From assembly GCA_045594795.1 (NCBI GenBank), contig JAZNZF010000018.1:1-64000 (forward strand): a DNA stretch of 64,000 bases, read 5' to 3'. How positions within the stretch are numbered: the first letter of the stretch is position 1; the number at the start of each line of letters is the position of its first letter. Shown here in pieces: positions 14,549 to 23,897 of this stretch. The position numbers and the translations under genes are program-made. The DNA comes from UMGS1532 sp045594795. Its GTDB lineage: Bacteria > Bacillota > Clostridia > Oscillospirales > Acutalibacteraceae. Below the pieces are notes generated by a model, which made no database searches, was not told where the DNA came from, and worked only from the letters and a program-made list of their open reading frames with translations.

Positions 14549-16788
14549 TAGATTTAACTACTTCACCCGCATGGGTAGGCTTTAATAGTGGCGAATGGCG
14601 CCACTTAGTAAACGTGCGCAACTTTATTCAGCGCAACTACACCCCATATGAAGGCGACGATAGCTTTTTAAAAGGCACAACCGAGCGCACAAATCGTGTG
14701 TGGGAAAAGTGCCACGAGCTAATAGTCGAGGAGGTTAAGCGCGGAATAATCGATGTAGAGACCAATGTTGTTTCGGGCATAGATAATTTCGAGCCCGGCT
14801 ACATCGACAAAGACAACGAGGTAATCGTGGGCTTACAGACCGACGCACCCCTAAAGCGTATTGTTAACCTTTACGGCGGTATGCGTATGGCTAAATCGGC
14901 TTTACAGCAGTACGGCTACGAGCTTAACCCCGAAATTGAAAAGCATTTCACCGAGTACCGCAAAACGCATAACGACGGTGTTTTTGATGCATATCCAAAG
15001 CGCGTTCGCGTTGCAAGAAAAGCAGGTCTTTTAACAGGTCTTCCCGACGCGTACGGTAGGGGCAGAATTATCGGTGACTACCGCAGGGTTGCGCTTTATG
15101 GTGTAGATTACCTAATCGAAGCAAAACAGATGGAATTAGACACCTTTGACGGTGAAATGACCGACGAGCGTATCCGTCTGCGCGAGGAGCTTAGCGAACA
15201 GATACGCGCCTTGCAAAAAATGAAGGCTATGGCGGCGCGCTACGGTGTTGATATTTCTCGTCCTGCCGCAACCGCTAAAGAGGCGGTACAGGCGCTTTAT
15301 ATGGCTTACCTTGCAGGTATAAAAGAAAACAACGGCGCGGCCACCTCGCTTGGCAGAACATCTACCTTTATAGACATTTATATTCAGCGCGACCTTAAAA
15401 ACGGCATACTTACCGAGGAGGGCGCACAAGAGCTTATCGACCAGTTTGTTATAAAGCTTCGCCTTGTTCGTCATCTTCGTACACCCGAATATAACGAGCT
15501 TTTCGGCGGTGATCCCACTTGGGTTACCGAGGCTATCGGCGGTATGGGTGTAGACGGCAGAACTATGGTTACTAAAACCTCGTTCCGTTTTCTTCACTGC
15601 TTAAAAAATCTTGGCACCGCACCCGAGCCAAACCTTACGGTTCTTTGGAGTCGCGACCTACCCGAAAACTTTAAAAAGTTCTGTGCTAAAATGAGTATTG
15701 AAACCGACTCTATCCAGTACGAGAACGATGATATTATGCGCCCCGTTTACGGCGACGACTACGGTATTGCCTGCTGTGTTTCTGCAATGCAAATAGGCAA
15801 ACAGATGCAGTTCTTCGGCGCGCGTGCAAACCTTGCAAAAAGCTTGCTTTACGCAATAAACGGCGGTGTTGACGAGATTAGCGGCGTTACCGTTATCCCC
15901 GAAATCGCGCTAAACACAAGCGAGGTTTTGGACTACTCCGAGGTACTTGCAAGCTACAAAAAGGTGCTTAGCTATGTTGCATCACTTTATGTAGACACCA
16001 TAAATATCATCCACTTTATGCACGATAAATACGCATACGAGGCAAGCCAGATGGCACTTCACGATACCGTTGTAGAACGCTTAACCGCCTTTGGTGTTGC
16101 AGGTCTTTCGGTGGTAGCAGACTCGCTTTCGGCAATTAAATTTGCCAAGGTTAAGCCCATTCGTAACGAAAACGGCATTGCGGTTGATTTTGAAACCTTG
16201 GGCGAATTCCCCAAATACGGTAACGACGAGGATTTAGTTGACGATATAGCTGTTGAAATTGTAAGCTATTTCTCTGGGGAGCTTAAGCGTCACGCACTAT
16301 ATCGCGGCGGCATACACACCCTGTCTGCACTAACCATTACAAGTAACGTAATGTACGGTAAAAAGACAGGCTCTACCCCTGATGGCAGAAAACTTGGCGA
16401 GCCTTTGGCACCCGGTGCAAACCCAATGCACGGCAGGGACGAAAACGGAGCTTTGGCATCGCTTAACTCTGTTTCAAAAATTCCTTACCGCAACGTTTGT
16501 CAAGACGGTGTTTCCAACACCTTCTCTATTGTTCCCGAGGCGTTGGGCAAGGATATAACGGCTCGCATAAACAACCTTTACGGCATTTTAGACGGATACT
16601 TTGCCAGAGCTGCCCATCACCTTAACGTAAACGTGCTTAACCGCGAGGTGCTAATCGAGGCTATGGAGAACCCCGAAAAATACCCAACCCTTACAATTCG
16701 CGTTTCGGGTTATGCCGTAAACTTTAGCCGACTTAACCGCGAGCAACAGCTTGAGGTAATTAAGCGTACCTTCCACGAAAGTGTTTAA
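14545..16788 (+). CDS. pflB: Formate C-acetyltransferase (pyruvate formate-lyase)
   Basis: This 747-aa glycyl-radical enzyme cleaves pyruvate with CoA into acetyl-CoA and formate. The active-site cysteine pair is at C410-C411 (GIACCVSAM), and the radical glycine is G722 in TIRVSGYAV, near the C-terminus as the family requires. Length matches E. coli PflB (about 760 aa). It begins in the stop codon of pflA. The operon has no obvious promoter immediately upstream; transcription may start near 13660-13800 or read through from farther up. Presence of PFL marks fermentative anaerobic metabolism and oxygen sensitivity. Confidence 0.97.
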   Translation: MIDLTTSPAWVGFNSGEWRHLVNVRNFIQRNYTPYEGDDSFLKGTTERTNRVWEKCHELIVEEVKRGIIDVETNVVSGIDNFEPGYIDKDNEVIVGLQTDAPLKRIVNLYGGMRMAKSALQQYGYELNPEIEKHFTEYRKTHNDGVFDAYPKRVRVARKAGLLTGLPDAYGRGRIIGDYRRVALYGVDYLIEAKQMELDTFDGEMTDERIRLREELSEQIRALQKMKAMAARYGVDISRPAATAKEAVQALYMAYLAGIKENNGAATSLGRTSTFIDIYIQRDLKNGILTEEGAQELIDQFVIKLRLVRHLRTPEYNELFGGDPTWVTEAIGGMGVDGRTMVTKTSFRFLHCLKNLGTAPEPNLTVLWSRDLPENFKKFCAKMSIETDSIQYENDDIMRPVYGDDYGIACCVSAMQIGKQMQFFGARANLAKSLLYAINGGVDEISGVTVIPEIALNTSEVLDYSEVLASYKKVLSYVASLYVDTINIIHFMHDKYAYEASQMALHDTVVERLTAFGVAGLSVVADSLSAIKFAKVKPIRNENGIAVDFETLGEFPKYGNDEDLVDDIAVEIVSYFSGELKRHALYRGGIHTLSALTITSNVMYGKKTGSTPDGRKLGEPLAPGANPMHGRDENGALASLNSVSKIPYRNVCQDGVSNTFSIVPEALGKDITARINNLYGILDGYFARAAHHLNVNVLNREVLIEAMENPEKYPTLTIRVSGYAVNFSRLNREQQLEVIKRTFHESV

Positions 16789-16822
16789 TAGATGATATTT
16801 TCAAAGGAGTAATTAAGAGAAA

Positions 16823-17422
16823 ATGGAATATATCTACTTTTGTTTAGAAGCTCTACTCGGATACCTTTTGGGTTCGATAAGCTTTTCGGTTATACTAACT
16901 AAAATTAAGTACCGAAAAGACGTTAGAGACGAGGGTAGCGGCAATGCCGGTGCAACTAACGTGGCGCGTGTTTTTGGAATGAAGGCAGGTCTTTTTACTC
17001 TGCTTTTCGATATACTAAAAATGGTAATCCCTATGGCAGTAGGCTTAATTTTGAGCGGTCCGTGGGGCGTAACCGTTGCGGGTGCAGCAGGTATAATCGG
17101 CCATTGTTTTCCAATATACTTTAGCTTCCGCGGTGGCAAGGGCGTGTCAGTTGCGGCAACTATTGCTATGTTTATCGACTGGCGCGTTACGGTGTTGTCA
17201 CTGCTTGTGTTTATAATATCGATGGCAATTACCCGTATAGTTTCAATCTCGTCTTGCCTTGCGGCATTGTCGGTGGCAACACTTACAGTTGTCTTTTGCT
17301 ATGGCGAGGCGGCACCCATTGCTTTGGCGGTCTTCACCGCGGCGCTTGTAATCTTTATGCATCGCGCAAACTTAGTAAGGCTCGTAAAGGGCGAGGAGAA
17401 AAAATTCAGCCCTAAAAAGTAG
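16823..17422 (+). CDS. plsY: Acyl-phosphate:glycerol-3-phosphate acyltransferase
   Basis: The 199-aa membrane enzyme makes lysophosphatidate from acyl-phosphate, the first step of phospholipid synthesis. It has about five hydrophobic segments and the three PlsY motifs: GSGNAGATNVAR near residue 38, HCFPIYFSFRGGKGV near residue 92, and HRANLVRLVKGEE near the C-terminus. Length is normal. AAAGGAG lies rather far (about 14 bases) from the ATG. The apbE gene follows after 9 bp, so the two share a transcript. Confidence 0.95.
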   Translation: MEYIYFCLEALLGYLLGSISFSVILTKIKYRKDVRDEGSGNAGATNVARVFGMKAGLFTLLFDILKMVIPMAVGLILSGPWGVTVAGAAGIIGHCFPIYFSFRGGKGVSVAATIAMFIDWRVTVLSLLVFIISMAITRIVSISSCLAALSVATLTVVFCYGEAAPIALAVFTAALVIFMHRANLVRLVKGEEKKFSPKK

Positions 17423-17431
17423 GTGTAATAA

Positions 17432-18385
17432 ATGCAGAAAAAGCTTTGTGCTTTGCTTTTGGCTTTGGCGGTAATAGTGTTTTCGGGTTGCGCAAACAAT
17501 ACCGAAAGTAAAACCGCTATATACTTTGATACTGTTGTGTCACTTTCGGCAGAGGGTGGCATACCAAGTGGTGCTTTTTCACTTTGCGAAAGGTACGATA
17601 AGCTTTTATCTGCAACCCACCAAAACAGCCAAGTATATAAGTTAAACAGTCAAGGTGTGGCTACGGTGGATAGCGAGGTAGCAGAGCTTATAAAAACCGC
17701 TTTATACTACTGTGAGCAAAGCGAAGGCAGGTTCGATATAACCGTTTATCCCGTAAAGCAGTTGTGGGATTTTAAAAACGGTAAAGTGCCAACCGAAAGA
17801 GAAGTTGCGAGAGCGCTTGGCAGGGTCAATTATAAAAAAGTTAAGATAAAGGATAACGAAATAACCCTATCGGGCGGTGCGCAAATAGACCTTGGCGGTA
17901 TTGCAAAGGGCTATGTTGCCGATAGGTTAGCAGAACTTTACGTAGCAGAAAACAAAGGTGGAGTTATCAATTTAGGTGGCAACATAATGCTACCTAAAAC
18001 CCGTAAAAAGCCATATAAAATCGGCATAACAGACCCTAAGGATACTACAAAAACCGCCGCGGTGGTAGAGGTAACCGACGGCGCAGTTGTAACAAGTGGT
18101 ACCTATCAGCGTAGCTTTACTAAAGATGGTAAGCTTTATCACCATATATTAGATACCGCCACAGGTTACCCCGCAGAAACGGGTATAGCTTCTGCTACCA
18201 TATTAACAGAATCAGCTACCGCTGCCGATGCACTTTCAACAACAGTTATATGTATGGGCAAGACCGAGGGGCTAAGGCTGATTAATAGCTTAGAAGATAC
18301 AGAGGCGGTAATAATAACCGATAGCGGCGAAATACTGCTATCAGACGGTCTTGAACAAATTGAAGATACAATAAAAATAAAATAG
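17432..18385 (+). CDS. apbE: FAD:protein FMN transferase, lipoprotein
   Basis: The 317-aa protein has a lipoprotein signal (AVIVFSGC at about residues 13-20), so it is anchored outside the membrane. ApbE attaches FMN through a phosphoester bond to threonine in target proteins such as Rnf or Nqr subunits or extracellular reductases. Motifs seen are QIDLGGIAKGYVADR (around 150), GGVINLGGNI (around 172), HHILDTATGYPA (around 235) and SATAADALSTT. It lies 9 bp after plsY. No Rnf genes are in the window, so the flavinylated partner must be elsewhere. Confidence 0.94.
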   Translation: MQKKLCALLLALAVIVFSGCANNTESKTAIYFDTVVSLSAEGGIPSGAFSLCERYDKLLSATHQNSQVYKLNSQGVATVDSEVAELIKTALYYCEQSEGRFDITVYPVKQLWDFKNGKVPTEREVARALGRVNYKKVKIKDNEITLSGGAQIDLGGIAKGYVADRLAELYVAENKGGVINLGGNIMLPKTRKKPYKIGITDPKDTTKTAAVVEVTDGAVVTSGTYQRSFTKDGKLYHHILDTATGYPAETGIASATILTESATAADALSTTVICMGKTEGLRLINSLEDTEAVIITDSGEILLSDGLEQIEDTIKIK

Positions 18386-18540
18386 AAAATATGTAACGAG
18401 GCAGAACGTGTCGACAAAAGGCGGCTATGTTCTGTCTTGTTTTATATTTGTTACAAAAATCATAAAAAAGTGTTTCTTTTTTGTAATATGTGTGTTATAA
18501 TTATCATGTATGATTGTGCGCAAAAAATATATAGGAGGCG
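18386..18540 (+). promoter_or_regulatory. Terminator-like hairpin and promoter region upstream of the lipoprotein-TCS operon
   Basis: ACGAGGCAGAAC (from about 18397) pairs with GTTCTGTCTTGT and ends in TTTTATATTTG, a modest terminator for apbE. A TATAAT at about 18496 with a poor -35 (TTTCTT, 17 bp) is the likely promoter of the next operon. AGGAGGCGG precedes the GTG start. Confidence 0.5.
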
Positions 18541-18546
18541 GCAGAT

Positions 18547-19860
18547 GTGAAAAGGCTTTTATCCTTAATGTTAGCGGTTATTATTTGCTTCTCTTTTAGC
18601 GGTTGTAACTATCTACTTGGCGAGTCGGATAATCTGTTGCAGGCTCCAAGGCCAGACGGTACGCTACAGAAAATTCAAAAAGCGCTAAAGGAAACCTCCC
18701 TTAAAGACGGATACAAGCTTAAATCTGCCAAAAGCGGTAGCTATCGTGCGGCGTACATTCTAAAGGATATAAACGGCAACGGCAAGGAAGAGGCAATGGT
18801 CTTTTACACCGTTATCGAGGGCACAACGGAAACCCTTAATTTTACTGTTTTACAAAGCGATAACGATGATTGGTCGGTAGCCGCTAACACCACTTTAAGC
18901 GGTACTAACATAGAACGCGTAGATTTTGGTGACCTCGACGGTGACGGAAACGAAGAGGTTATAATTGCTTGGAACATATATGGCGCACCCGAAACAAGAC
19001 TTTCGGTTTTCAGTATGGTGGGGTTACAGCCTAAAGGTATTTTCGAGCAAAGGTACACCGATTTCTGCGTTTATGATATGGACTCAAACGGTAGTGACGA
19101 CCTGCTTATATTCACCATTGATACCATCGAAAAACTCTCCTACTGCTCAATATATTGCGGCGGTGACGCGGGGGTTCAAAAGATGGGCGAGGTTAGGACC
19201 GATAAAAGCACAGTAGGGTACAAAAACATACGCCGTTCGGCAGTAGACGGCAACCCTGCGCTTTTTGTGGACTGCATTTTAAACGAGGGTGGACTTTTCA
19301 CCGAGCTAATAACCTACCAAAACGGTAAACTTTTAGCACCTCTTTATCAGCAGTCGGGCCAAAGCAGTCTTACCACAAAGCGCAATCAGGATATAATCTG
19401 TGGTGATGCCGACGGTGACGGGGTGGTCGAAATACCTTGCGGCACCGTTATGCCAAGCGGCAACGACGTGCAAAACTCCTTAAGCTTAATAGAATGGAAA
19501 CAGTATAGCGGCGGCACGCTTAGACTTAAAGAACGTAGCGTGGTTTCCAAGGCTCAGCAGTATAAGGTGCTTATAAAAGAGGAATGGCTCGGAAAATTTG
19601 CTTGTGTTGCAACCGCGGCAGACGGTATAGATTTTTATGAGTACAGCCAAAGCACAGGCAGAGGTAAACTGCTTTTCGGTATAAATGCAGTAAGTACGGA
19701 AAGCTATGAGGCGGAAAATTATAACGATTGGTTTATTATAACCCAAAACTACAAAACAGTATTTCTTGCAAAAATCACAACCGAAAAAAGCGGTCTTGGA
19801 CAGATAGGCCGAAAAACTGTAAAAAAACATTTCAGCGAAAAAATTGTGGAGGAAGGCTAA
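18547..19860 (+). CDS. Lipoprotein with FG-GAP/VCBS-like calcium-binding repeats, function unknown
   Basis: The 437-aa protein starts at GTG behind AGGAGGCGG and has a lipobox (FSFSGC at about residues 15-20). Short Asp/Gly/Asn-rich loops recur: KDINGNGKEEA, GDLDGDGNEEVI, YDMDSNGSDDLL and GDADGDGVVEI. These match the calcium-binding loops of FG-GAP/VCBS beta-propeller blades, so the protein is probably a surface-exposed propeller. It is co-transcribed with, and ends just before, an OmpR-type response regulator and its kinase. A role as an extracytoplasmic sensor or target of that system is plausible but unproven. Confidence 0.75.
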   Translation: MKRLLSLMLAVIICFSFSGCNYLLGESDNLLQAPRPDGTLQKIQKALKETSLKDGYKLKSAKSGSYRAAYILKDINGNGKEEAMVFYTVIEGTTETLNFTVLQSDNDDWSVAANTTLSGTNIERVDFGDLDGDGNEEVIIAWNIYGAPETRLSVFSMVGLQPKGIFEQRYTDFCVYDMDSNGSDDLLIFTIDTIEKLSYCSIYCGGDAGVQKMGEVRTDKSTVGYKNIRRSAVDGNPALFVDCILNEGGLFTELITYQNGKLLAPLYQQSGQSSLTTKRNQDIICGDADGDGVVEIPCGTVMPSGNDVQNSLSLIEWKQYSGGTLRLKERSVVSKAQQYKVLIKEEWLGKFACVATAADGIDFYEYSQSTGRGKLLFGINAVSTESYEAENYNDWFIITQNYKTVFLAKITTEKSGLGQIGRKTVKKHFSEKIVEEG

Positions 19861-19864
19861 AAAA

Positions 19865-20569
19865 ATGAAGAGGGTTCTTGTTGTTGAAGATGAGGCGGCT
19901 ATAAGAGAGTTCGAGGTAATTAATCTAAAGCGCGGAGGATATGAGGTTGTTGAGGCGGGCGACGGTGCCGAGGCATTGCGCCTTTTCGACGAAAGCGGCG
20001 GTGACTTTGATATAGCACTGCTTGATATTACTATGCCCGAGATGGACGGTTTTGCTCTTTGTAAAGAATTGCGCCGTCGCACACAGACACTTGGTATTAT
20101 TATGCTTACCGCAAGAACTCAGGAAATGGACAAAATCAGCGGCCTTATGTTAGGTGCCGACGATTATATTACAAAGCCATTTAGCCCATCCGAGCTACTT
20201 GCCCGTGTAGACAGGCTTTATTGCCGAGTTGAAATGCAAAACGGCAAGGCTTCGGGCATATCAAGTGAAATTGTGCTTGGTAACTTCTCGCTTGATTTAA
20301 GGCGTCGCGCCTTGTCTAAAGCCGGCAAGCATATCGATTTAACCCAAGTAGAGTTCCAAATTGTAGAATATTTCTTTACCCATCCCGACACTCCGCTTGA
20401 TAGAACCGATATTTTAAATCACGTATGGGGAACTAACTACTACGGCGACGAAAAAATTGTTGACGTTAATATCCGCCGTCTGCGTATGAAGGTCGAGGAT
20501 AGCCCGTCAAGACCTAAATATCTCTTAACTGTTTGGGGAATGGGTTATAAATGGTCAACCGAAAACTAA
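19865..20569 (+). CDS. OmpR/PhoB family response regulator
   Basis: The 234-aa regulator has a receiver domain (VLVVEDEAAIREFE) with the phospho-acceptor D54 in ALLDITMPEMDG and the conserved lysine in DDYITKPFSPSEL. A winged-helix DNA-binding domain follows (VDVNIRRLRMKVEDSP, then LLTVWGMGYKW). I use the ATG at 19865, with GGAGG about 10 bases upstream and inside the end of the lipoprotein gene, which couples their translation. The histidine kinase follows after about 35 bp. The target genes cannot be read from the window. Confidence 0.93.
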   Translation: MKRVLVVEDEAAIREFEVINLKRGGYEVVEAGDGAEALRLFDESGGDFDIALLDITMPEMDGFALCKELRRRTQTLGIIMLTARTQEMDKISGLMLGADDYITKPFSPSELLARVDRLYCRVEMQNGKASGISSEIVLGNFSLDLRRRALSKAGKHIDLTQVEFQIVEYFFTHPDTPLDRTDILNHVWGTNYYGDEKIVDVNIRRLRMKVEDSPSRPKYLLTVWGMGYKWSTEN

Positions 20570-20603
20570 TAAATTAAGCTTTTAAAAGGCAGGTGAAATA
20601 CTT

Positions 20604-22028
20604 ATGGAAACCGTAATAAAGGTTAGGGGAATAATGACGCGTTGGCTTACTAATATTATGCTAACGCTTGTTGCCGTTGTGCTTATTATTGAAACTGCTT
20701 TCGGCTTTTTTGTTTATTCCTACTACTGCAATATGGCGCGTTCTACTGCCGACGGTTATGCAAGGTATTTCACAGGTCTTAGTTATAGCACAGCCGATAA
20801 ATTTAACGACAACGCATTGGAGTATGTAGAGGAATTCCAACACTCCGAGCAGATGGTTGTGCAAATTTTAGACTCTATGGGCAACGTTGTGGCTGATACA
20901 AGCGGCTATTTATATAGTGATAGCAATATGCCCGACTACACTATGGCTCTGCAAAGTCACGACGGTGTAGGCTCGTTTACCGGTAAAGCGGCTTCGGGCG
21001 AGATGGTTATGTGCGAAACCTTTGTTCTTAACGATACAGGTAACGGTGTAAACGGCGCGGTGCGTTGGACAATATCTATGCGCCCCATTTACGTTAAATT
21101 CATAGTTGCTATGCTTGCGGCAACCCTTTTAGGTATAGTAATTGTTATAGTTGCAAGCTATATGGGTAGGTATTTTAACAAGTCAATCGTTGTACCCGTG
21201 CGCGAGGTTAGTAGCGCGGCAAGGCGTATTGCAATGGGTGACTTTAAGGCAAGATTAGAGGTCTCAAAGAACGACGAAATCGGCGAGCTTTGTGACACTA
21301 TTAACTATATGGCGGGCGAGCTTAGTAATGCCGAACAGCTTAAAAACGATTTTATTTCGTCGGTCTCGCACGAGCTACGCACCCCTCTCACCGCAATTAA
21401 GGGTTGGGGTGAAACCTCGAAAATGTCTGTAGGCAACGACGACGAGCTTGTAGAAAAGGGTATAAACGTTATTTTAAGCGAGGCGGACAGACTACAGGGC
21501 TTGGTTGAGGAGTTGCTCGATTTCTCGCGCATACAGTCAGGTCGTCTTTCGGTACAAACATCGCAGATAGATATTGCGGGTATTATAGACGAGTCGGCAG
21601 AAATGTACGACGAAATCGCGCGTCAGCACAATATCATAGTCAAGGTAACAAGACCATATACCTTGCCCGCGGTAAACGGTGACTTTAACCGACTTAAACA
21701 GGTGTTCATAAATATAATAGATAACGCGGTAAAGTACACGGTTAGTGACGGAAGCGTTGATATAATAGTAACTGTCGAGGAGGGATTCATCCGCGTAGTT
21801 GTTAAGGATACAGGCGTGGGTATTCCCGAAAAGGATATAGACAGGGTTAAGGAAAAATTCTTTAAAGCCAACAAAACCATACGCGGCAGCGGAATAGGTC
21901 TTGCTTTGGCAGATGAAATATTAAGGCAACATCAAGGTCTGTTGTTTATAGAAAGTGTTGAGAACGAGGGAACTACCGTTACGGTTGTTCTCCCTGTTGC
22001 TCAGGATAATACAGGAAAGGAAGTGTAG
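20604..22028 (+). CDS. Membrane-bound sensor histidine kinase
   Basis: The 474-aa kinase has two transmembrane helices (residues about 12-35 and 168-192) flanking a roughly 130-residue extracytoplasmic sensor, then a HAMP linker. The phospho-acceptor is H256 in ISSVSHELRTPLTAIKG. The ATPase part shows the N box (NIIDNAVKYT), G1 (VKDTGVGIPEKD) and G2 (GSGIGLALADEI). It is the partner of the upstream response regulator and resembles PhoR/ResE/WalK-type kinases in order of domains, but lacks a visible PAS domain. Confidence 0.93.
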   Translation: METVIKVRGIMTRWLTNIMLTLVAVVLIIETAFGFFVYSYYCNMARSTADGYARYFTGLSYSTADKFNDNALEYVEEFQHSEQMVVQILDSMGNVVADTSGYLYSDSNMPDYTMALQSHDGVGSFTGKAASGEMVMCETFVLNDTGNGVNGAVRWTISMRPIYVKFIVAMLAATLLGIVIVIVASYMGRYFNKSIVVPVREVSSAARRIAMGDFKARLEVSKNDEIGELCDTINYMAGELSNAEQLKNDFISSVSHELRTPLTAIKGWGETSKMSVGNDDELVEKGINVILSEADRLQGLVEELLDFSRIQSGRLSVQTSQIDIAGIIDESAEMYDEIARQHNIIVKVTRPYTLPAVNGDFNRLKQVFINIIDNAVKYTVSDGSVDIIVTVEEGFIRVVVKDTGVGIPEKDIDRVKEKFFKANKTIRGSGIGLALADEILRQHQGLLFIESVENEGTTVTVVLPVAQDNTGKEV

Positions 22029-22032
22029 GCAA

Positions 22033-22980
22033 ATGGCAAAGAAAACATCGATTGGCGGACAGGCGGTTATAGAGGGCATTATGATGAAGGGCCCTAAAAA
22101 AACCGCGCTTGCAGTAAGAACTCCTGATGGCAGCATAGATATAGAGTACATCAAAGAAAAGCATTTGCGCGATAGGTATAAATTTTTCGGTTTGCCTATT
22201 ATCAGAGGTACTGTAAACTTTATAGAGTCTATGGTTATAGGCTACTCGGCAATGATGAAATCTGCCGAGAAATCGGGCTTTACCGAAATAGAGGAAGAAG
22301 AAAAGCCAAAAGACCAAAAAAAGCAATCGGCATTAATGGGCGTGATTATGACCATAGCAAGCGTGCTTGGTGTAGCGCTGTCGGTTGTTTTGTTTATGTA
22401 TTTGCCCGCAGTAGCCTTCGATTTAATTAACCGTGCGTTTAACAGTAATTTATCGGCATTTAAAGCGGTGTTTGAGGGCGTAATAAAAATGGCAATATTC
22501 ATATTATATATGCTGCTCGTTTCACGTATGAAGGATATCAGGCGCGTTTTCTCTTACCACGGCGCCGAGCATAAAACTATTTTCTGTTACGAGGCAGGCG
22601 AGGAATTAACGGTAGAGAACGTTCGCAAACAAAGTCGTCTGCATCCGCGATGCGGCACCTCTTTTATGCTTTTAATGCTCGTAGTGGGCATACTGCTTGG
22701 CATAGTAATCACTTGGTGCTTCCCATCACTTCAGCTTTCAAGCTTTAGGTATTTATGGGTGCTTATAAAAATATTAATTTTGCCCGTTATATGCGGTGTC
22801 GGTTACGAGCTTTTAAAGATTTGTGGCAAACACGATAATAAACTTACACGTGCCATCTCTGCGCCGGGTATGTGGATGCAAAAAATTACCACAAACGAGC
22901 CCGATGACAGTATGATACAGGTGGCTATAGAATCACTAAAAGCGGTACTGCCCCAAAATACGCAGGAGGATAACTGGTAA
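22033..22980 (+). CDS. DUF1385 (YqhQ-like) membrane protein
   Basis: The protein is about 315 aa from the ATG at 22033, which follows the kinase stop by four bases. It carries the DUF1385 marks: SIGGQAVIEGIMMKGP at the start, then SYHGAEHKTIFCYE with conserved His and Glu, and HPRCGTSFMLLM. Four or five hydrophobic segments place it in the membrane. It abuts prmC, as in many Clostridia where the pair precedes prfA. The biochemical role of the family is not settled. Confidence 0.9.
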   Translation: MAKKTSIGGQAVIEGIMMKGPKKTALAVRTPDGSIDIEYIKEKHLRDRYKFFGLPIIRGTVNFIESMVIGYSAMMKSAEKSGFTEIEEEEKPKDQKKQSALMGVIMTIASVLGVALSVVLFMYLPAVAFDLINRAFNSNLSAFKAVFEGVIKMAIFILYMLLVSRMKDIRRVFSYHGAEHKTIFCYEAGEELTVENVRKQSRLHPRCGTSFMLLMLVVGILLGIVITWCFPSLQLSSFRYLWVLIKILILPVICGVGYELLKICGKHDNKLTRAISAPGMWMQKITTNEPDDSMIQVAIESLKAVLPQNTQEDNW

Positions 22981-23817
22981 ATGACACTCCTTGGCGCAAA
23001 GAAAAAGGCGGTGCAGATTTTAGACTCGGCAGGTATCGAAGATAGTACCTTTGAGGCAGAGCAGTTAATAATGCACGTGCTGTGTATTAGCTTATCGCAA
23101 CTGCGGTTAAGGTATAACGAAGAGATTACAGCCCCCGCCGAAGAAAAACTTTTCGAGCTTGTAAACCGCCGAGCCGAGAGGTACCCCTTGCAGTATATTA
23201 TAGGGGAGTGGGAGTTCTATTCTCTGCCCTTTAAGGTTAGTGAGGATGTCCTTATTCCAAGGGCAGATACCGAGCTTTTGGTAGATACCGCGCTTGATTT
23301 TATAGGCGGCGCAGAGGATTTAAAAATTATAGACTTGTGCTCGGGTAGCGGCTGTGTGGCAATAGCTATTGCGGCAAACACAAAAGGCTGTGATATAACG
23401 GCTGCCGAAAAATATCCGAACACCTTAGAACTGTTAAAAGAAAACATAACGCTTAATAGAGTAAAGGTTACACCGCTTTTGTGCGACGTTTTAGAAGAAC
23501 ACGGGGGCGAGTACGATTTAATTGTAAGCAACCCACCCTACATAAAAACCGATGTTGTTGATACTTTGGAAAAAGAGGTATTGTCAGAGCCAAGGGTGGC
23601 ACTCGATGGCGGTGTCGACGGACTGCTGTTCTATAAGGCTATAGTCGAGCTTTGGGTACCGCATTTAAAGAGTGGCGGCGCGCTTATAGTAGAGATTGGT
23701 TACGACCAAGCCGATGAAGTAACAGCATTATTCCGCAAAGTAGGTTTGCAAAATATAGAGTGTAAAACCGATATAAACGGCAACCAAAGGGTGATTATTG
23801 GGACTTTGCCCTTTTAA
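22981..23817 (+). CDS. prmC: Peptide chain release factor N5-glutamine methyltransferase
   Basis: The 278-aa enzyme methylates the GGQ glutamine of release factors RF1 and RF2. It has an N-terminal helical domain, then a Rossmann methyltransferase with IIDLCSGSGCVAIAIA (around residue 118) and the catalytic VSNPPYIK (around 183), the NPPY motif that binds the glutamine side chain. YPLQYIIGEWEFY just before the SAM domain is also typical of the family. It starts directly after the yqhQ-like stop. No prfA is present downstream; recA follows under its own ribosome binding site. Confidence 0.95.
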   Translation: MTLLGAKKKAVQILDSAGIEDSTFEAEQLIMHVLCISLSQLRLRYNEEITAPAEEKLFELVNRRAERYPLQYIIGEWEFYSLPFKVSEDVLIPRADTELLVDTALDFIGGAEDLKIIDLCSGSGCVAIAIAANTKGCDITAAEKYPNTLELLKENITLNRVKVTPLLCDVLEEHGGEYDLIVSNPPYIKTDVVDTLEKEVLSEPRVALDGGVDGLLFYKAIVELWVPHLKSGGALIVEIGYDQADEVTALFRKVGLQNIECKTDINGNQRVIIGTLPF

Positions 23818-23897
23818 AATCATTGAACACTAATATGCTATATAATAAAATTAAATTATAGAAAATTAACTTTTAAATATAGGAAGGATTGATTAAA

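Noticed and set aside
23818..23897. SOS (LexA) box upstream of recA
   Set aside because: GAAC occurs once at 23824 but no GTTC follows at the right distance.
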